A DNA stretch of 64,000 nucleotides. It comes from Propionibacteriales bacterium (GTDB lineage: Bacteria; Actinomycetota; Actinomycetes; Propionibacteriales; Nocardioidaceae). Shown one piece after another: positions 1 to 8,961 of the stretch; positions within the stretch are counted from its first letter, which is position 1, and each line of letters opens with the position of its first letter. The stretch covers positions 124,001 through 188,000 of the forward strand of contig JAPLCC010000017.1 in the NCBI GenBank assembly GCA_026392415.1, written 5' to 3'. The notes under the pieces were generated by a model that searched no databases, was not told where the DNA came from, and saw nothing but the letters and a program-made list of their open reading frames with translations. Made by a program: the position numbers and the translations under genes.

Positions 1-76
1 CCGGCAACCTACCGAATGGCTCCTTGTGGACGCATCACCCCCAACGTTTCGTCCATGTAAACAAAATCCGGAGACG

Positions 77-116
77 CGAACTGCCCCCGTCTCCCGAAGG
101 GGACGAGGGCAGTTCG
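77..116 (-). terminator. hairpin terminator downstream of glnN
   Basis: An inverted repeat with a perfect 10-bp outer stem (CGAACTGCCC / GGGCAGTTCG) and further inner pairing (CGTC/GACG) lies 14 bp past the glutamine synthetase stop codon. There is no clear U-run, as is common in high-GC actinobacteria. The remaining bases 1-76 hold nothing I can recognise. Confidence 0.65.
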
Positions 117-130
117 ATGACCGCAGGGGT

Positions 131-2311
131 TCAGCGGATGAAGAGCATCTCCTGGTACGTCGGCAGCGACCACAGGTCGTCGGCGACGACGGCCTCGAGC
201 GCGTCGGCGGCCTCGCGGACCTTGAGCATCGCCGGGAGGATCGCGTCGCGGTGGTACGCCGCCTCCGCCAGGCCCTCGCTGTCGTGCCCGCCGGCCTGGG
301 CGGCCTGGAGCTCGGCGATGCCTGCGCGCAAGCTGCCGATCAGGTCGGAGACGGCCAGCAGGTCGGTCGTGTCGGCGTCGACGCCAGCGGCCTTGAGTGC
401 CGCGACGTTGCCGGCGAGCTCGGTCTGGTAGCGAACCGCGGCCGGGAGGATCGTGGTCTTCGCGATCTCCTCGGTCAGGTTGGCCTCGACGTTGACGACC
501 ATGACGTACTGCTCGACACCGACCTCGAAGCGCGACTCGAGCTCGGCCACGCTCAGCACGTTGTACTTGGTGAACAGGGCGCGCGTCTCGTCGGTCTGCC
601 ACTCCGGCAGGGAGTCGACCGTCGTGCGCAGGTTCTTGAGGCCACGCTGCTCGGCCTCGGCGTGCCACTCCTCGGAGTAGCCGTTGCCGTTGAACACGAC
701 CGCGCCGTGGTCCTCGATGATCTTCTTCAGCAGCGCCTGAACGGCGTCGTTGAACTCGGTGCCAGCGGCAACCGCGGTCTCGAGCTCGGTGGCGCAGAAG
801 TCGAGCGCCTCGGCCATGATCGTGTTGATCACGGTCATCGGGGCGGCCACCGTCTGGTTGGAGCCGGCGGCGCGGAACTCGAACCGGTTGCCGGTGAACG
901 CGAACGGCGAGGTGCGGTTGCGGTCGCCGGGGTCCTTGGTCAGGTCGGGGAGCGCGTCGACGCCCACGGACAGGACGCCCTTCTGCTTCGAGGACGTGGC
1001 GCCGCCACCCTTGGCGATCTGGTCGAACACGTCGGCCAGCTGGTCACCCAGGAAGATCGAGATGATCGCCGGGGGAGCCTCGTTGGCGCCCAGGCGGTGG
1101 TCGTTGCTGGCCGAGGCGATCGACAGGCGCAACAGGCCGCCGTACAGGTGGACGGCGCGGATGATCGCGGCGCAGAACACGAGGAACTGGGCGTTGTCAT
1201 GCGGGTTGTCACCCGGGCTGAGGAAGTTGCCCTGGTTGCCGTTGCCGAACGAGAAGTTGACGTGCTTGCCCGAGCCGTTGACGCCGGCGAACGGCTTCTC
1301 GTGGAAGAGGCACTCGAAGCCGTGCTGCTTGGCGATCGAGCGGAACGTCGACATCAGCAGCTGCTGGTGGTCGGAGGCCAGGTTGGCGCGCTCGAAGACC
1401 GGGGCGATCTCGAACTGGCCGGGGGCGACCTCGTTGTGACGCGTCTTGGCCGGCACGCCGAGCTTGAACAGGGCCCGCTCGGTGTCGTGCATGAAGCCGA
1501 GCACGCGCTCCGGAATGGCACCGAAGTAGTGGTCGTCGAACTCCTGACCCTTCGGCGGCTTGGCGCCGAAGAGGGTCCGGCTCGCGTTGAGCAGGTCGGG
1601 GCGGGAGTTCACGAACGAGGTGTCGACCAGGAAGTACTCCTGCTCCGGGCCGCAGTAGGACACCACGTTGTCGATGTCCTTGTGGCCGAAGAGGCCCAGC
1701 ACGCGCTCAGCCTGGGCAGACATCGCCGCCTCGGCCCGCAGCAGCGGGGTCTTGTGGTCGAGGGCCTCACCGGTCATCGAGACGAAGATCGTCGGGATGC
1801 ACAGGGTGTTGCCGTTGGGGTTCTCGAGGATGTACGCGGGGGACTGGACGTCCCAGCCGGTGTAGCCACGGGCTTCGAACGTCGCCCGGATGCCACCGTT
1901 GGGGAAGGACGACGCGTCGGGCTCGCCCTGGACCAGCGTCTTGCCGGAGAACTCCCACACCGCCGTGCCGTCGCCGACCGGCTCCATGAACGAGTCGTGC
2001 TTCTCGGCCGTCAGGCCGGTGAGCGGGTAGAAGACGTGCGCGTAGTGCGTCACGCCCTTCTCCATCGCCCAGTCCTTCATCGCCTTCGCGATGATGTCGG
2101 CGAGGGCGGGGTCCAGGCGGTCGCCGTTCTGGATGGTCGCCGACACGGCCCGGTAGACCGACTTGGGGAGACGCTTCTGCATCACCGAGAGGCTGAACAC
2201 GTTCTCGCCGAAGACCGCACCGGTCTCCTCGGCGACGTCGAAGAACGCCGTCGGGGTCTCGTTGGCCTCGATCTCGCGGATCGCACCCAGCCGGGTCGGG
2301 TTCGCAGTCAT
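131..2311 (-). CDS. glnN: glutamine synthetase type III
   Basis: Cytoplasmic ATP-dependent ligation of ammonia to glutamate. The length (726 aa) fits the long type III family (about 690-730 aa) rather than type I (about 470). Visible marks are the N-terminal GSIII region ([10 protein letters not shown]), the metal-binding GPEQEYF segment near residue 215, [12 protein letters not shown] near residue 350, and the ATP/glutamate-binding [20 protein letters not shown] near residue 465. I chose the ATG at 2311 rather than the longer frame beginning at 2329 because AAGGGA lies about 8 nt upstream and family proteins start close to this point. It is divergent from the RDD gene, and the shared intergenic region carries GTTAC boxes that may bind GlnR. 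In Mycobacterium and Streptomyces the gene beside RDD/DUF4191/lipA is the type I enzyme glnA1, so a type III enzyme here is notable. Confidence 0.95.
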   Translation of the reverse strand: MTANPTRLGAIREIEANETPTAFFDVAEETGAVFGENVFSLSVMQKRLPKSVYRAVSATIQNGDRLDPALADIIAKAMKDWAMEKGVTHYAHVFYPLTGLTAEKHDSFMEPVGDGTAVWEFSGKTLVQGEPDASSFPNGGIRATFEARGYTGWDVQSPAYILENPNGNTLCIPTIFVSMTGEALDHKTPLLRAEAAMSAQAERVLGLFGHKDIDNVVSYCGPEQEYFLVDTSFVNSRPDLLNASRTLFGAKPPKGQEFDDHYFGAIPERVLGFMHDTERALFKLGVPAKTRHNEVAPGQFEIAPVFERANLASDHQQLLMSTFRSIAKQHGFECLFHEKPFAGVNGSGKHVNFSFGNGNQGNFLSPGDNPHDNAQFLVFCAAIIRAVHLYGGLLRLSIASASNDHRLGANEAPPAIISIFLGDQLADVFDQIAKGGGATSSKQKGVLSVGVDALPDLTKDPGDRNRTSPFAFTGNRFEFRAAGSNQTVAAPMTVINTIMAEALDFCATELETAVAAGTEFNDAVQALLKKIIEDHGAVVFNGNGYSEEWHAEAEQRGLKNLRTTVDSLPEWQTDETRALFTKYNVLSVAELESRFEVGVEQYVMVVNVEANLTEEIAKTTILPAAVRYQTELAGNVAALKAAGVDADTTDLLAVSDLIGSLRAGIAELQAAQAGGHDSEGLAEAAYHRDAILPAMLKVREAADALEAVVADDLWSLPTYQEMLFIR

Positions 2312-2380
2312 GAAACAGTCCCTTCGCATTGGCGGCGCAGTGCCGCCCGATCATCGAAGTCCTCACAGTAGGTAAGCCGC

Positions 2381-2417
2381 GTTACACCTGAACGCCCTTG
2401 TGTTACGGGGGTGTTAC
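2381..2417. promoter_or_regulatory. candidate GlnR-type boxes between glnN and the RDD gene
   Basis: Three GTTAC pentamers occur at 2381-2385, 2402-2406 and 2413-2417. The last two are separated by exactly 6 nt (11-bp period) and the first lies 21 bp, two helical turns, away. On the glnN strand they read GTAAC-n6-GTAAC. Actinobacterial GlnR half sites follow a gTnAC-n6-GaAAC pattern, so this is a plausible nitrogen-control site. The assignment is inference from spacing and from the gene it precedes. Confidence 0.45.
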
Positions 2418-2450
2418 AGAGTGTGTGACCTGCGCCGCTACCGTTGCGCC

Positions 2451-2846
2451 ATGTTCGAGACCGCCTCGTGGGGACGCCGGATCGCCGCCCTGCTCGTCGA
2501 CTGGATGCTGTGCACGCTGGTCGTGATCGCCATCTTCGGCCTCAAGGAGTACACCGAGCCCGGCTCGATCGCCTCGATCCTGGTCCTCGGCTTCTACGTC
2601 GTCGAGTCGGCTCTGTTGACCTGGTTGGCTGGCGGTTCCATCGGCAAGTTGCTGACCGGTCTGTGCGTCGTCCCGGCCGACGGCCACCTGCGGAAGCTGA
2701 ACCCGGTCAAGGCATTCGGCCGCCAGGTCCTGATTGCCCTCGTCATCCCGCCACTGGTCTTCCGTTCCGACGGCCGCGGTCTCCACGACATGTTCGCCGG
2801 GACGTCGACGGTCACCTTCGCGACCCTGCGTGCCCTGACCAAGTAG
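2451..2846 (+). CDS. RDD family membrane protein
   Basis: Small integral membrane protein (131 aa) of the RDD family, function unknown. The N-terminus SWGRRIAALLVDWML carries the family's R and D residues. Hydrophobic segments lie at about residues 10-29 and 34-55, and a third occurs near residue 95-105 (QVLIALVIPPLV). The C-terminal GRGLHDMFAGT is typical of the family. The ATG at 2451 was chosen over a longer frame from 2400 because the RDD domain begins immediately after it. Its position next to glutamine synthetase and DUF4191/lipA matches the mycobacterial order (Rv2219A beside glnA1), which supports the identification. Confidence 0.88.
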   Translation: MFETASWGRRIAALLVDWMLCTLVVIAIFGLKEYTEPGSIASILVLGFYVVESALLTWLAGGSIGKLLTGLCVVPADGHLRKLNPVKAFGRQVLIALVIPPLVFRSDGRGLHDMFAGTSTVTFATLRALTK

Positions 2847-2859
2847 CCCCGCGAGGTTC

Positions 2860-2931
2860 GTCGAGTAGCGGCGAGCGCCAGCCAGGTACGTCGAGTAGCG
2901 GCGAGCGTCAGCGAGGCGCGTATCGAGACGC
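2860..2931 (+). repeat. intergenic palindromic repeat, family A, with a tandem half unit
   Basis: The motif GTCGAGTAGCGGCGAGCG begins at 2860 and again at 2890, a 30-bp tandem. The second copy continues through CAGCGAGGC to the terminus GCGTATCGAGACGC. The same element occurs twice, in opposite orientations, at 9501-9608, and a diverged copy lies inside a gene at 60061-60100. It sits just downstream of the RDD gene's stop and just past the convergent PKD-like gene's end. Confidence 0.8.
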
Positions 2932-2939
2932 GGTGATGG

Positions 2940-3704
2940 CTAGTAGCTGACGAGCTTCGGCTGAGCCTCGATCGCGCGAATCGGCTGGGGCGCGCCGCTG
3001 ATGGTGACTGTGCCCGGGATCTGCTGCCAAGCTCCGCCACCGACGCGGTAACGACCGGTGTAGACCGTCCCGAGGCTCGGGCGGTAGGTGCCCTTGCGTT
3101 CGTAGTTGTGGGTGACCGTGAGGTCCGGGTACGGCGTCCCGGGCTCGGTCGTGGTGAGGGATCGCCCGTCGCCGAAGGACCACTGGAACTCGGCCGGCGT
3201 CGCTTCCAGGGTGACCTGCTGTCCCAAGAGCGTGACCGTCCGGCTGATCGGCTCGGTGCTGGTCGTGTAGAAGTTCGTGTCGAAGTTGACGAGCGTCAGT
3301 CCGTCGGGCGGCTGAATGACGTGCTCGGCTGCTGGGAGGTCGAGACGAGCGAATGCCCTTTGCACGTCACTCACGGTGAGTGCAACCTGGACGGGCTCGG
3401 CGCCGGCGCAAAACCCGGCGGCGTCCAGATCGCCGCCTGCGGCGACTGTCTCAGCGCCTTCGCAGGCTGAGTTCCCGAGCACGATTTGTGGGCCAGTGAA
3501 CGGAAGCCCGTTAGCTTCATTGCTTCCGGATACGGATTGAGAGTCGGAGGGCGGCGGCTCGGCGTCCTCTTCAGCCGCACCCCAAAATCCTCGATCATCT
3601 GGGCCGGTTTCGATACTCGGTGCGTTGGGATCAGGGTCGGCACTTGCGACGGGGGTTGACAGAATCGACAACAAGAGGGCGGCAAATGCCGTGCGGGTGG
3701 TCAC
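2940..3704 (-). CDS. secreted PKD-like domain protein
   Basis: Predicted exported protein of 254 aa. The N-terminus (MTTRTAFAALLLSILSTPVA followed by SADPDP) looks like a Sec signal peptide cleaved near residue 22. A low-complexity acidic/proline stretch follows at about 25-60. The C-terminal part has a PKD-like pattern: WSFGDGRS near residue 175, then THNYERKGTYRPSL, the usual FGDG and Y-x-x-x-G-x-Y signature of beta-sandwich surface domains. Its ATG overlaps the stop of the upstream lipoprotein gene by 4 bp, so the two are co-transcribed and probably act together at the cell envelope. The function is unknown. Confidence 0.75.
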   Translation of the reverse strand: MTTRTAFAALLLSILSTPVASADPDPNAPSIETGPDDRGFWGAAEEDAEPPPSDSQSVSGSNEANGLPFTGPQIVLGNSACEGAETVAAGGDLDAAGFCAGAEPVQVALTVSDVQRAFARLDLPAAEHVIQPPDGLTLVNFDTNFYTTSTEPISRTVTLLGQQVTLEATPAEFQWSFGDGRSLTTTEPGTPYPDLTVTHNYERKGTYRPSLGTVYTGRYRVGGGAWQQIPGTVTISGAPQPIRAIEAQPKLVSY

Positions 3705-4282
3705 TTCGACTCCATCACGTCGAGGCGCCAGCGTTCCTTGGTCCAGAGAACGTAGGCCGAGTAGGTGCGAATCGACGCTCCGAATACTTCCCCTGCGCCG
3801 TCGGCCGATACGACTTCGTGGTCGTCGTGTTCAACCTCGACCGTCGCCTTGAACGCGTAGATATCGCTCTTCTCGGCATCAAGGTCGCTCAGGTTGGTGA
3901 CCCTGGCTCGATAGTTGGCGTTCGTGATGTGGCCGTCAGCATCGTAGACGTCTTCGATCGCCTCGATACCCGCGTTGCAGCCTGCGCAGTTGGGGCCCGA
4001 GACAGCCTTGAGTGGTTTCACGGCGCCGGTGACCTGGGCGTAGTTGATCAGGTCCCAGTAATAGGTGATGAACGCGCGAGCCCCAGCCTCGGTCGCCTTC
4101 GTGGCTGCCTTGGGCAACGCCGGTTCCGTGGGTGTCTCGGCCGGCGGCGCCGTAGTCGGCGCCGACGTCGTCCCGGGCGGCGTACTCGACACCTTCGGGT
4201 CGTCTGGTTCGTCGCCGCCGTTGCAGGCCGACAGGGCAAGTATGGCCACGAGTGCGGTGGCAACAGCGCGGAGTTGGCGCAA
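3701..4282 (-). CDS. DUF6318-like lipoprotein
   Basis: Predicted lipoprotein of 193 aa. The signal peptide ends in the lipobox LSAC with the lipidated cysteine at residue 20. A Pro/Thr/Ala-rich linker (about residues 30-58) leads to a globular C-terminal domain with ITYYWDLINYA, GPNCAGCNAGI (two close cysteines) and a terminal WTKERWRLDV, a pattern I associate with actinobacterial DUF6318 proteins. It is the first gene of a two-gene unit with the PKD-like secreted protein, with a 4-bp overlap. No enzymatic motif is visible. Confidence 0.72.
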   Translation of the reverse strand: MRQLRAVATALVAILALSACNGGDEPDDPKVSSTPPGTTSAPTTAPPAETPTEPALPKAATKATEAGARAFITYYWDLINYAQVTGAVKPLKAVSGPNCAGCNAGIEAIEDVYDADGHITNANYRARVTNLSDLDAEKSDIYAFKATVEVEHDDHEVVSADGAGEVFGASIRTYSAYVLWTKERWRLDVMESK

Positions 4283-4390
4283 GGGTCCTCCCGAGAAGTG
4301 CTGCGCCCGGACCGTGGGCGCGCAGCGAACCTATCTCGAGGTGGGGGAGGGTCGCTACTGGGAGGAGTGAGCCTGTGGACAGGCTGCGGG

Positions 4391-4429
4391 GGTCTCGAGA
4401 CGGTTGCTGCGCAACCTCCTCGACCTCCG
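4391..4429 (-). repeat. 39-bp intergenic hairpin repeat, family B, copy 1
   Basis: This 39-bp sequence is identical, base for base, to 52900-52938. It contains the stem-loop GGTTGC-TGC-GCAACC, and its ends (CTCGAC and GTCTCGAGAC) resemble those of the family A repeats. It lies 12 bp downstream of the DUF4191 stop codon, a normal intergenic position. The rest of the gap 4283-4440 holds short GC-rich inverted repeats but no gene I can support. Confidence 0.85.
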
Positions 4430-4440
4430 GGTGGCGAAGG

Positions 4441-5154
4441 TCAGCGGCCGCGGAGGTTGCCGCGCTGGCCCTTCATCGAGTTCGGGACGGGGCCGCGGGG
4501 GATCGGGACCTTGGGGCGGGCGGCGTCCAGGGCGCGCAGGCGCTGGCGCAGCTCGGTGATCTCGGCCGGCTTGACCTGGCGGCCGAGCTTCTGGACGTGG
4601 CGGACAAGCTTCGTGAGCGGGACCTGGCCCTCGTCGTTGCCGACGAGGATGTCGTGGACCGGGTAGTCACCGGCGACCCGCTCGTGCTTCTTGTGCTCGC
4701 TGATCATGAGGGCCTTGAGACGGCCGTGGTTGCCCTCGCCGACCAGGACGATGCCCGGGGGGCCGACCACGCGGTGGACCATGTCCTGCTGCTTGGTGAA
4801 GCCGACGACCTCTTCGAGGACCCAGCCCTTGCGCAGCATCGAGAGGGCGCGGGCGGCGGCGCCGACCTGGCCTTCCAGCTGGGCGAACGCGGCCTTCTGG
4901 GCGCGGCGACCGAACACGACCATGAGGCCCAGCAGGCCGATCAGGATCGTGGCGATGATCGTCAGGACCAGCTTGAACGTGCCCTCGCCGGGCAGCACGA
5001 AGTAGAACAGGGCGAAGCCGAGGCCGCCGGCGACCACGAAGGCGCCGAGCATCCACCACAGGATGGCCGGATCGACCTTGCGGGCCATCTTGTACGTCTC
5101 GACGATCTGCTTGCGGCGGCTCATCGTTGACGGGTCGAGAGGTGTGTTCGACAT
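4441..5154 (-). CDS. DUF4191 membrane protein
   Basis: Conserved actinobacterial membrane protein (237 aa). There are two adjacent transmembrane segments at about residues 28-48 and 57-80 (WWMLGAFVVAGGLGFALFY and the following LTIIATILIGLLGLMVVF). A cytoplasmic domain follows with GWVLEEVVGFTKQQDMVHRV and a basic C-terminal tail. The ATG at 5154 was chosen because the family begins just before the RRKQIVETY segment. It lies 17 bp downstream of lipA in the same direction, the same order as Rv2218-Rv2219 in M. tuberculosis. The function is unknown; the linkage to lipA suggests but does not show a role near lipoate or envelope metabolism. Confidence 0.87.
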   Translation of the reverse strand: MSNTPLDPSTMSRRKQIVETYKMARKVDPAILWWMLGAFVVAGGLGFALFYFVLPGEGTFKLVLTIIATILIGLLGLMVVFGRRAQKAAFAQLEGQVGAAARALSMLRKGWVLEEVVGFTKQQDMVHRVVGPPGIVLVGEGNHGRLKALMISEHKKHERVAGDYPVHDILVGNDEGQVPLTKLVRHVQKLGRQVKPAEITELRQRLRALDAARPKVPIPRGPVPNSMKGQRGNLRGR

Positions 5155-5171
5155 GGGGTGCTGCTGTCTCC

Positions 5172-6116
5172 TCAGGCAGTGGCTTCTGCGGTCGCGCTGC
5201 GCGCGGACATCGCCTGACCGTACAACCGACCGGCCCGGTACGACGAACGGACCAGCGGTCCCGAGAGGACGCCGGCGAATCCGATCTCCTCGGCCTCGGT
5301 CGCGAGCTCGACGAACTCCTCCGGCTTGACCCACCTCTCAACAGGGTGGTGGCGCGGCGAAGGACGCAGGTACTGGGTGATCGTGATGAGCTCGCAGCCC
5401 GCGTCGTGCAGGTCGCGCAGGGCCTGGGAGACCTCGTCGCGGGTCTCGCCCATGCCGAGGATCAGGTTCGACTTGGTGACCAGACCGAAGGCGCGGGCCT
5501 GGGTCAGCACGTCGAGAGAGCGCTCGTAGCGGAACGCCGGACGGATCCGCTTGAAGATCCGCGGCACGGTCTCGACGTTGTGTGCGAGCACCTCGGGCCG
5601 GGACTCGAAGACCTCGGTGAGGAGCTCGGGGATCCCGTTGAAGTCGGGGATCAGGTTCTCGACTCCGATGCCCGGGTTGAGCTCATGGATCATCCGCACG
5701 GTCTCGGCGTAGAGCCAGGCTCCGCCGTCGGGCAGGTCATCACGCGCGACGCCAGTGATGGTGGCGTACTTGAGCTGCATCTTCTGCACCGACTCGGCGA
5801 CCCGACGCGGCTCGTCACGGTCCAGCGGGTCCGGCTTGCCGGTGTCGATCTGGCAGAAGTCGCAGCGCCGGGTGCACTGCTCGCCACCGATCAGGAAGGT
5901 GGCCTCGCGGTCTTCCCAGCACTCGAAGATGTTGGGGCAGCCGGCTTCCTGGCAGACCGTGTGGAGGCCTTCGGACTTCACCAGCTTCTGCAGCGCGGTG
6001 TACTCCGGACCCATCCTCGCGGTGGTCTTGATCCACGACGGCTTGCGTTCGATCGGGGTCTCCGCGTTACGGACTTCGAGTCGCAGGAGCTTCCGGCCGT
6101 CGGGTGCAGCAGTCAC
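5172..6116 (-). CDS. lipA: lipoyl synthase
   Basis: Radical SAM enzyme that inserts two sulfurs into protein-bound octanoyl groups to make lipoyl cofactors. At 314 aa it is of normal size. Both [4Fe-4S] sites are visible: the auxiliary cluster motif C-x4-C-x5-C in [14 protein letters not shown], and the SAM cluster CTRRCDFC. The C-terminal RSSYRAG serine that ligates the auxiliary cluster is also present. The ATG at 6116 lies upstream of the conserved RKPSWIK segment. It works with lipB (8168-8950) to lipoylate SucB and the glycine-cleavage H protein; here the two lip genes are separated by an ABC transporter pair. Confidence 0.97.
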   Translation of the reverse strand: MTAAPDGRKLLRLEVRNAETPIERKPSWIKTTARMGPEYTALQKLVKSEGLHTVCQEAGCPNIFECWEDREATFLIGGEQCTRRCDFCQIDTGKPDPLDRDEPRRVAESVQKMQLKYATITGVARDDLPDGGAWLYAETVRMIHELNPGIGVENLIPDFNGIPELLTEVFESRPEVLAHNVETVPRIFKRIRPAFRYERSLDVLTQARAFGLVTKSNLILGMGETRDEVSQALRDLHDAGCELITITQYLRPSPRHHPVERWVKPEEFVELATEAEEIGFAGVLSGPLVRSSYRAGRLYGQAMSARSATAEATA

Positions 6117-6164
6117 CTCGTCAGGGTACTCCGCGCCCCTCGGGAGGCAGGCATCGCGAGGGGC

Positions 6165-7190
6165 CTACGGGACGTCGCGTTGACGGAACCACGCCAGCGA
6201 CAGGAGGCACGCGCCGACGACCGCCGTACCGAGGACGCCGGCTCCCTGGGCGAGGGTCAGTTCGCGTTCCTCGCTGCAGTAGCCGTAGTCGCCGCCCATC
6301 GCCTCGATGGCCTCCTGGGAGCAGGGCACCTCGGCGTAGTAGGTGATGCCGTCGGTGATCACGGCTCCGACGTTCAGCGCGGGGTTCCAGCGATCGCTGA
6401 CGCCGAACGCTCCGAGCAGGATGCCGCCGGCCAGCGCGATGCCGAAGAGGATGCCGAGGGTGGCGACGGTGCTGCGGAACAGCATCGTCAGCGCGAAGCC
6501 GAGCAGCGCTGCCACGCCGGTGACGGCCGCTGCGCGCCAGCCCATCTGCAGGCAGTCCAGGAGTACGCCGTCGCCGAGCCGGTCACGCGAGCGCGCCACC
6601 TGCCCGATCGCCAGCCAGTACGACGTCAGGACCACTGCTGCGAGAGCAGTCGCCGCACCGGTGACCACGATTGCTTTCGCGAACCAGACCCGGAGCCGCC
6701 GCGGCTCGAACAACAACTGGTTGCTCACCGATCCACTCGCCCAGTCGTGGCCGGTGAAGGTGGTGCCGAGCAGCATCATCGCCATCGCCAGGATCAAGGT
6801 GATCGCAATGCCGGAGCCGCTGTCGCGTTCCTGCCCGATGTCGAGCTGGGCGGAGTAGAGATAGTTCTCGAGGCGGGGCTCCATGTCGGAGCGGCAGACC
6901 TTCTCGGCTTCCTCCGAACCGGCGGCGATGTCGGGGCCATAGCCGCCCCAGCCCTGCGGATCGGCGATGCACTGCTCGACGCCGTCCTCGAAGTCGGGGT
7001 TGTTGCGCTCGGCCTCCATCTGCTGCTCGGCCTGGGCGACCTCGGAGGCCGACGGCGGGCGGGTGTCGAGCACGACGGCCACGCCGATGATGGTCGGGAC
7101 GACGATGCAGGCCGCGACCAGGACCAGGGCGGCTCGGCGGTGCAGCAGGCGGCTCAGCTCGACGGTGACGAGTCGGACGAAGGAGTTCAT
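6165..7190 (-). CDS. ABC transporter permease, ABC-2 type
   Basis: Membrane subunit (341 aa) of an ABC-2-like exporter, substrate unknown. The first transmembrane helix is near residues 18-40 (AALVLVAACIVVPTIIGVAVVL). A large extracytoplasmic loop with cysteines follows (about 45-120), then about five more hydrophobic segments. The TFTGHDWASGSVSNQLLFEPRR region resembles the cytoplasmic EWRYGT-type segment of ABC-2 permeases that contacts the ATPase. A second polar loop with two cysteines precedes the last helix. Its ATG overlaps the ATPase stop by 4 bp, so the two genes form one exporter unit. Confidence 0.85.
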   Translation of the reverse strand: MNSFVRLVTVELSRLLHRRAALVLVAACIVVPTIIGVAVVLDTRPPSASEVAQAEQQMEAERNNPDFEDGVEQCIADPQGWGGYGPDIAAGSEEAEKVCRSDMEPRLENYLYSAQLDIGQERDSGSGIAITLILAMAMMLLGTTFTGHDWASGSVSNQLLFEPRRLRVWFAKAIVVTGAATALAAVVLTSYWLAIGQVARSRDRLGDGVLLDCLQMGWRAAAVTGVAALLGFALTMLFRSTVATLGILFGIALAGGILLGAFGVSDRWNPALNVGAVITDGITYYAEVPCSQEAIEAMGGDYGYCSEERELTLAQGAGVLGTAVVGACLLSLAWFRQRDVP

Positions 7191-8113
7191 GCCTCGGCCC
7201 CCAGTCGCTCGGCGTCGGTGAGGGCGAGGAAGAACGTCTCCAGGTCCGGTCGCAGCGGTGTCAGCTCGGTCAACCAGACACCGGCCTCACCGAGCACCTG
7301 TGTGATCCTGGCGGCGTCGTCGGTCTCGACGCGCACCGCCTCCTGGTCGGCGACCGCCGCCAGGCCTGCTGCGCCGAGCACCTCGATCGCCAGGTGGGGT
7401 TCGGGCACCACGACGCGGTGCGCCGTACTGCTGCCGAGCAGGTCGTCGACCCGCCCGGACGCCAGCAGCTTGCCGTTGCCGATGATCGTCGCCGAGGTGC
7501 ACACCTGCTGGACCTCGGCGAGGATGTGGGAGCTCAGCAGCACGGTCACGCCGGCCTCGCCGAGACTGCGGATGGTCTCGCGGATCTCGCGGATGCCGGC
7601 CGGGTCGAGGCCGTTGGTCGGCTCGTCGAGGATCAGCAGCTGCGGGTCCTTGAGCAATGTCGCGGCGATCGCGAGACGTTGCTTCATGCCGAGGGAGTAG
7701 CCCTTGTAGCGGTCCTTCTCGCGCCCGTCGAGCTGCACGGTCGCGATGGCCTCGTCCACGCGGGAGCGGGGTGCGCCGATGGCATCGGCCAGCAGGCTGA
7801 GGTTGAGCCTGCCGCTGGAGTTGGGGGAGAACTTCGGGGACTCGACCACCGCGCCGACGCGGCCGATCACCTGCGGCAGCTTCTCGGGCACCGGCTCACC
7901 GAAGAGCCGCATCGTGCCGCGCGTGGGGCGCGCGAGGCCGAGCAGCATCCGGATGGTCGTCGTCTTGCCGGACCCGTTGGGGCCGAGGAAGCCGTGCACC
8001 CCGCCGCCGGCGGGGACCGCCAGGTCGAGGTTCTGTACGGCGACCCGGAGGCCGCCCCTGCGCGTGCGGAACTCCTTGCGCAGTCCGCTGGTCTCGATGA
8101 CGAGGTCGCTCAC
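7187..8113 (-). CDS. ABC transporter ATP-binding protein
   Basis: ATPase subunit (308 aa) of the exporter encoded with 6165-7190. All nucleotide-binding motifs are present: Walker A GPNGSGKTTT near residue 45, the signature SLGMKQRL near residue 140, Walker B LLILDEPTNGLDP near residue 160, and the switch histidine in LLSSHILAEVQ. The C-terminal extension of about 90 aa resembles drug-resistance-type ATPases such as the DrrA/CcmA group. It precedes the permease with a 4-bp overlap. The pair interrupts the lipB-lipA order seen in mycobacteria. Confidence 0.92.
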   Translation of the reverse strand: MSDLVIETSGLRKEFRTRRGGLRVAVQNLDLAVPAGGGVHGFLGPNGSGKTTTIRMLLGLARPTRGTMRLFGEPVPEKLPQVIGRVGAVVESPKFSPNSSGRLNLSLLADAIGAPRSRVDEAIATVQLDGREKDRYKGYSLGMKQRLAIAATLLKDPQLLILDEPTNGLDPAGIREIRETIRSLGEAGVTVLLSSHILAEVQQVCTSATIIGNGKLLASGRVDDLLGSSTAHRVVVPEPHLAIEVLGAAGLAAVADQEAVRVETDDAARITQVLGEAGVWLTELTPLRPDLETFFLALTDAERLGAEA

Positions 8114-8167
8114 CTTGGCCCCTTGGGATCCGTCGGCCCGAGTGGCCGATAGATACCGAGTATAGGG

Positions 8168-8950
8168 TCAGCGGGCGGGATAGCTCAGGACCGCCACGCC
8201 GACCTTGGCCGGATCGGGGCGCGGTTCGTAGTCCGGAGTCGCGTCATAGGGACCCCAGGTGAGCAGCTCGCCCAGGTGTCGGCGTACGGCATCGAGGACC
8301 TCGCTCACGGGTACGTCGCGCCCGAGCTCGCTGCTGAGTGACGTGACCCCGGCGTCGCTGATGCCGCAGGGCACGAAGCGGTCGTACCAGCCGAGGTCGA
8401 CGTCGCAGTTGATGGCGAAGCCGTGCATCGTCACGCCGCGACTGACCCGGATGCCGAGGGCCGCGATCTTGCGCTCGGGCCCGCGGTCGTCGGCCCGGAG
8501 CCACACGCCGCTGCGACCGGGCACGCGCGCGGTCGTGACACCGAACTCGGTGCAGACCGCGATCAGCGCCTCCTCGACGCGACGGACGTAGTCGACGACC
8601 TTGACGTGGTCGGGCAGCCGGACGATCGGGTAGCCGACGAGCTGGCCGGGGCCGTGGAAGGTGATCTGCCCGCCGCGGTCGACATCGATGACCGGTGCGC
8701 CGCCGGGGTCGAGCGGGCGGTCCTGCGGCAATGTCCGCTTGCCAGCGGTGAAGACGGGAGGGTGCTCGAGGAGCAGGACGGTGTCGGGTGCGGAGCCGTC
8801 GACGACCTGGGCGTGCACCTCGCGTTGGAGCTCCCACGCCGCCATGTACTCGATCGCGTCGGAGCCGAGCCCGGCCTCACGGAAGATCACGACAGCAACG
8901 ATACGCCGGAGCCTGTGGATGACCGGATGCACCTCGGCGCGATCTGACAT
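8168..8950 (-). CDS. lipB: octanoyltransferase
   Basis: Transfers octanoyl from acyl carrier protein to lipoyl domains, the first step of lipoate synthesis. Family motifs in order are [32 protein letters not shown], the active lysine in [25 protein letters not shown], and the nucleophilic cysteine in [13 protein letters not shown]. At 260 aa from 8950 it is slightly long. A GTG at 8890, just before IFREAGL, would give about 240 aa and leave room for a divergent promoter, so the start is uncertain. It partners with lipA downstream. Confidence 0.95.
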   Translation of the reverse strand: MSDRAEVHPVIHRLRRIVAVVIFREAGLGSDAIEYMAAWELQREVHAQVVDGSAPDTVLLLEHPPVFTAGKRTLPQDRPLDPGGAPVIDVDRGGQITFHGPGQLVGYPIVRLPDHVKVVDYVRRVEEALIAVCTEFGVTTARVPGRSGVWLRADDRGPERKIAALGIRVSRGVTMHGFAINCDVDLGWYDRFVPCGISDAGVTSLSSELGRDVPVSEVLDAVRRHLGELLTWGPYDATPDYEPRPDPAKVGVAVLSYPAR

Positions 8951-8961
8951 AGGAACGGTGC

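Noticed and set aside
9..668. Minus-strand frame at the left edge
   Set aside because: It is an alternate frame of the glutamine synthetase 3' region followed by a short non-coding tail; no separate start signal.
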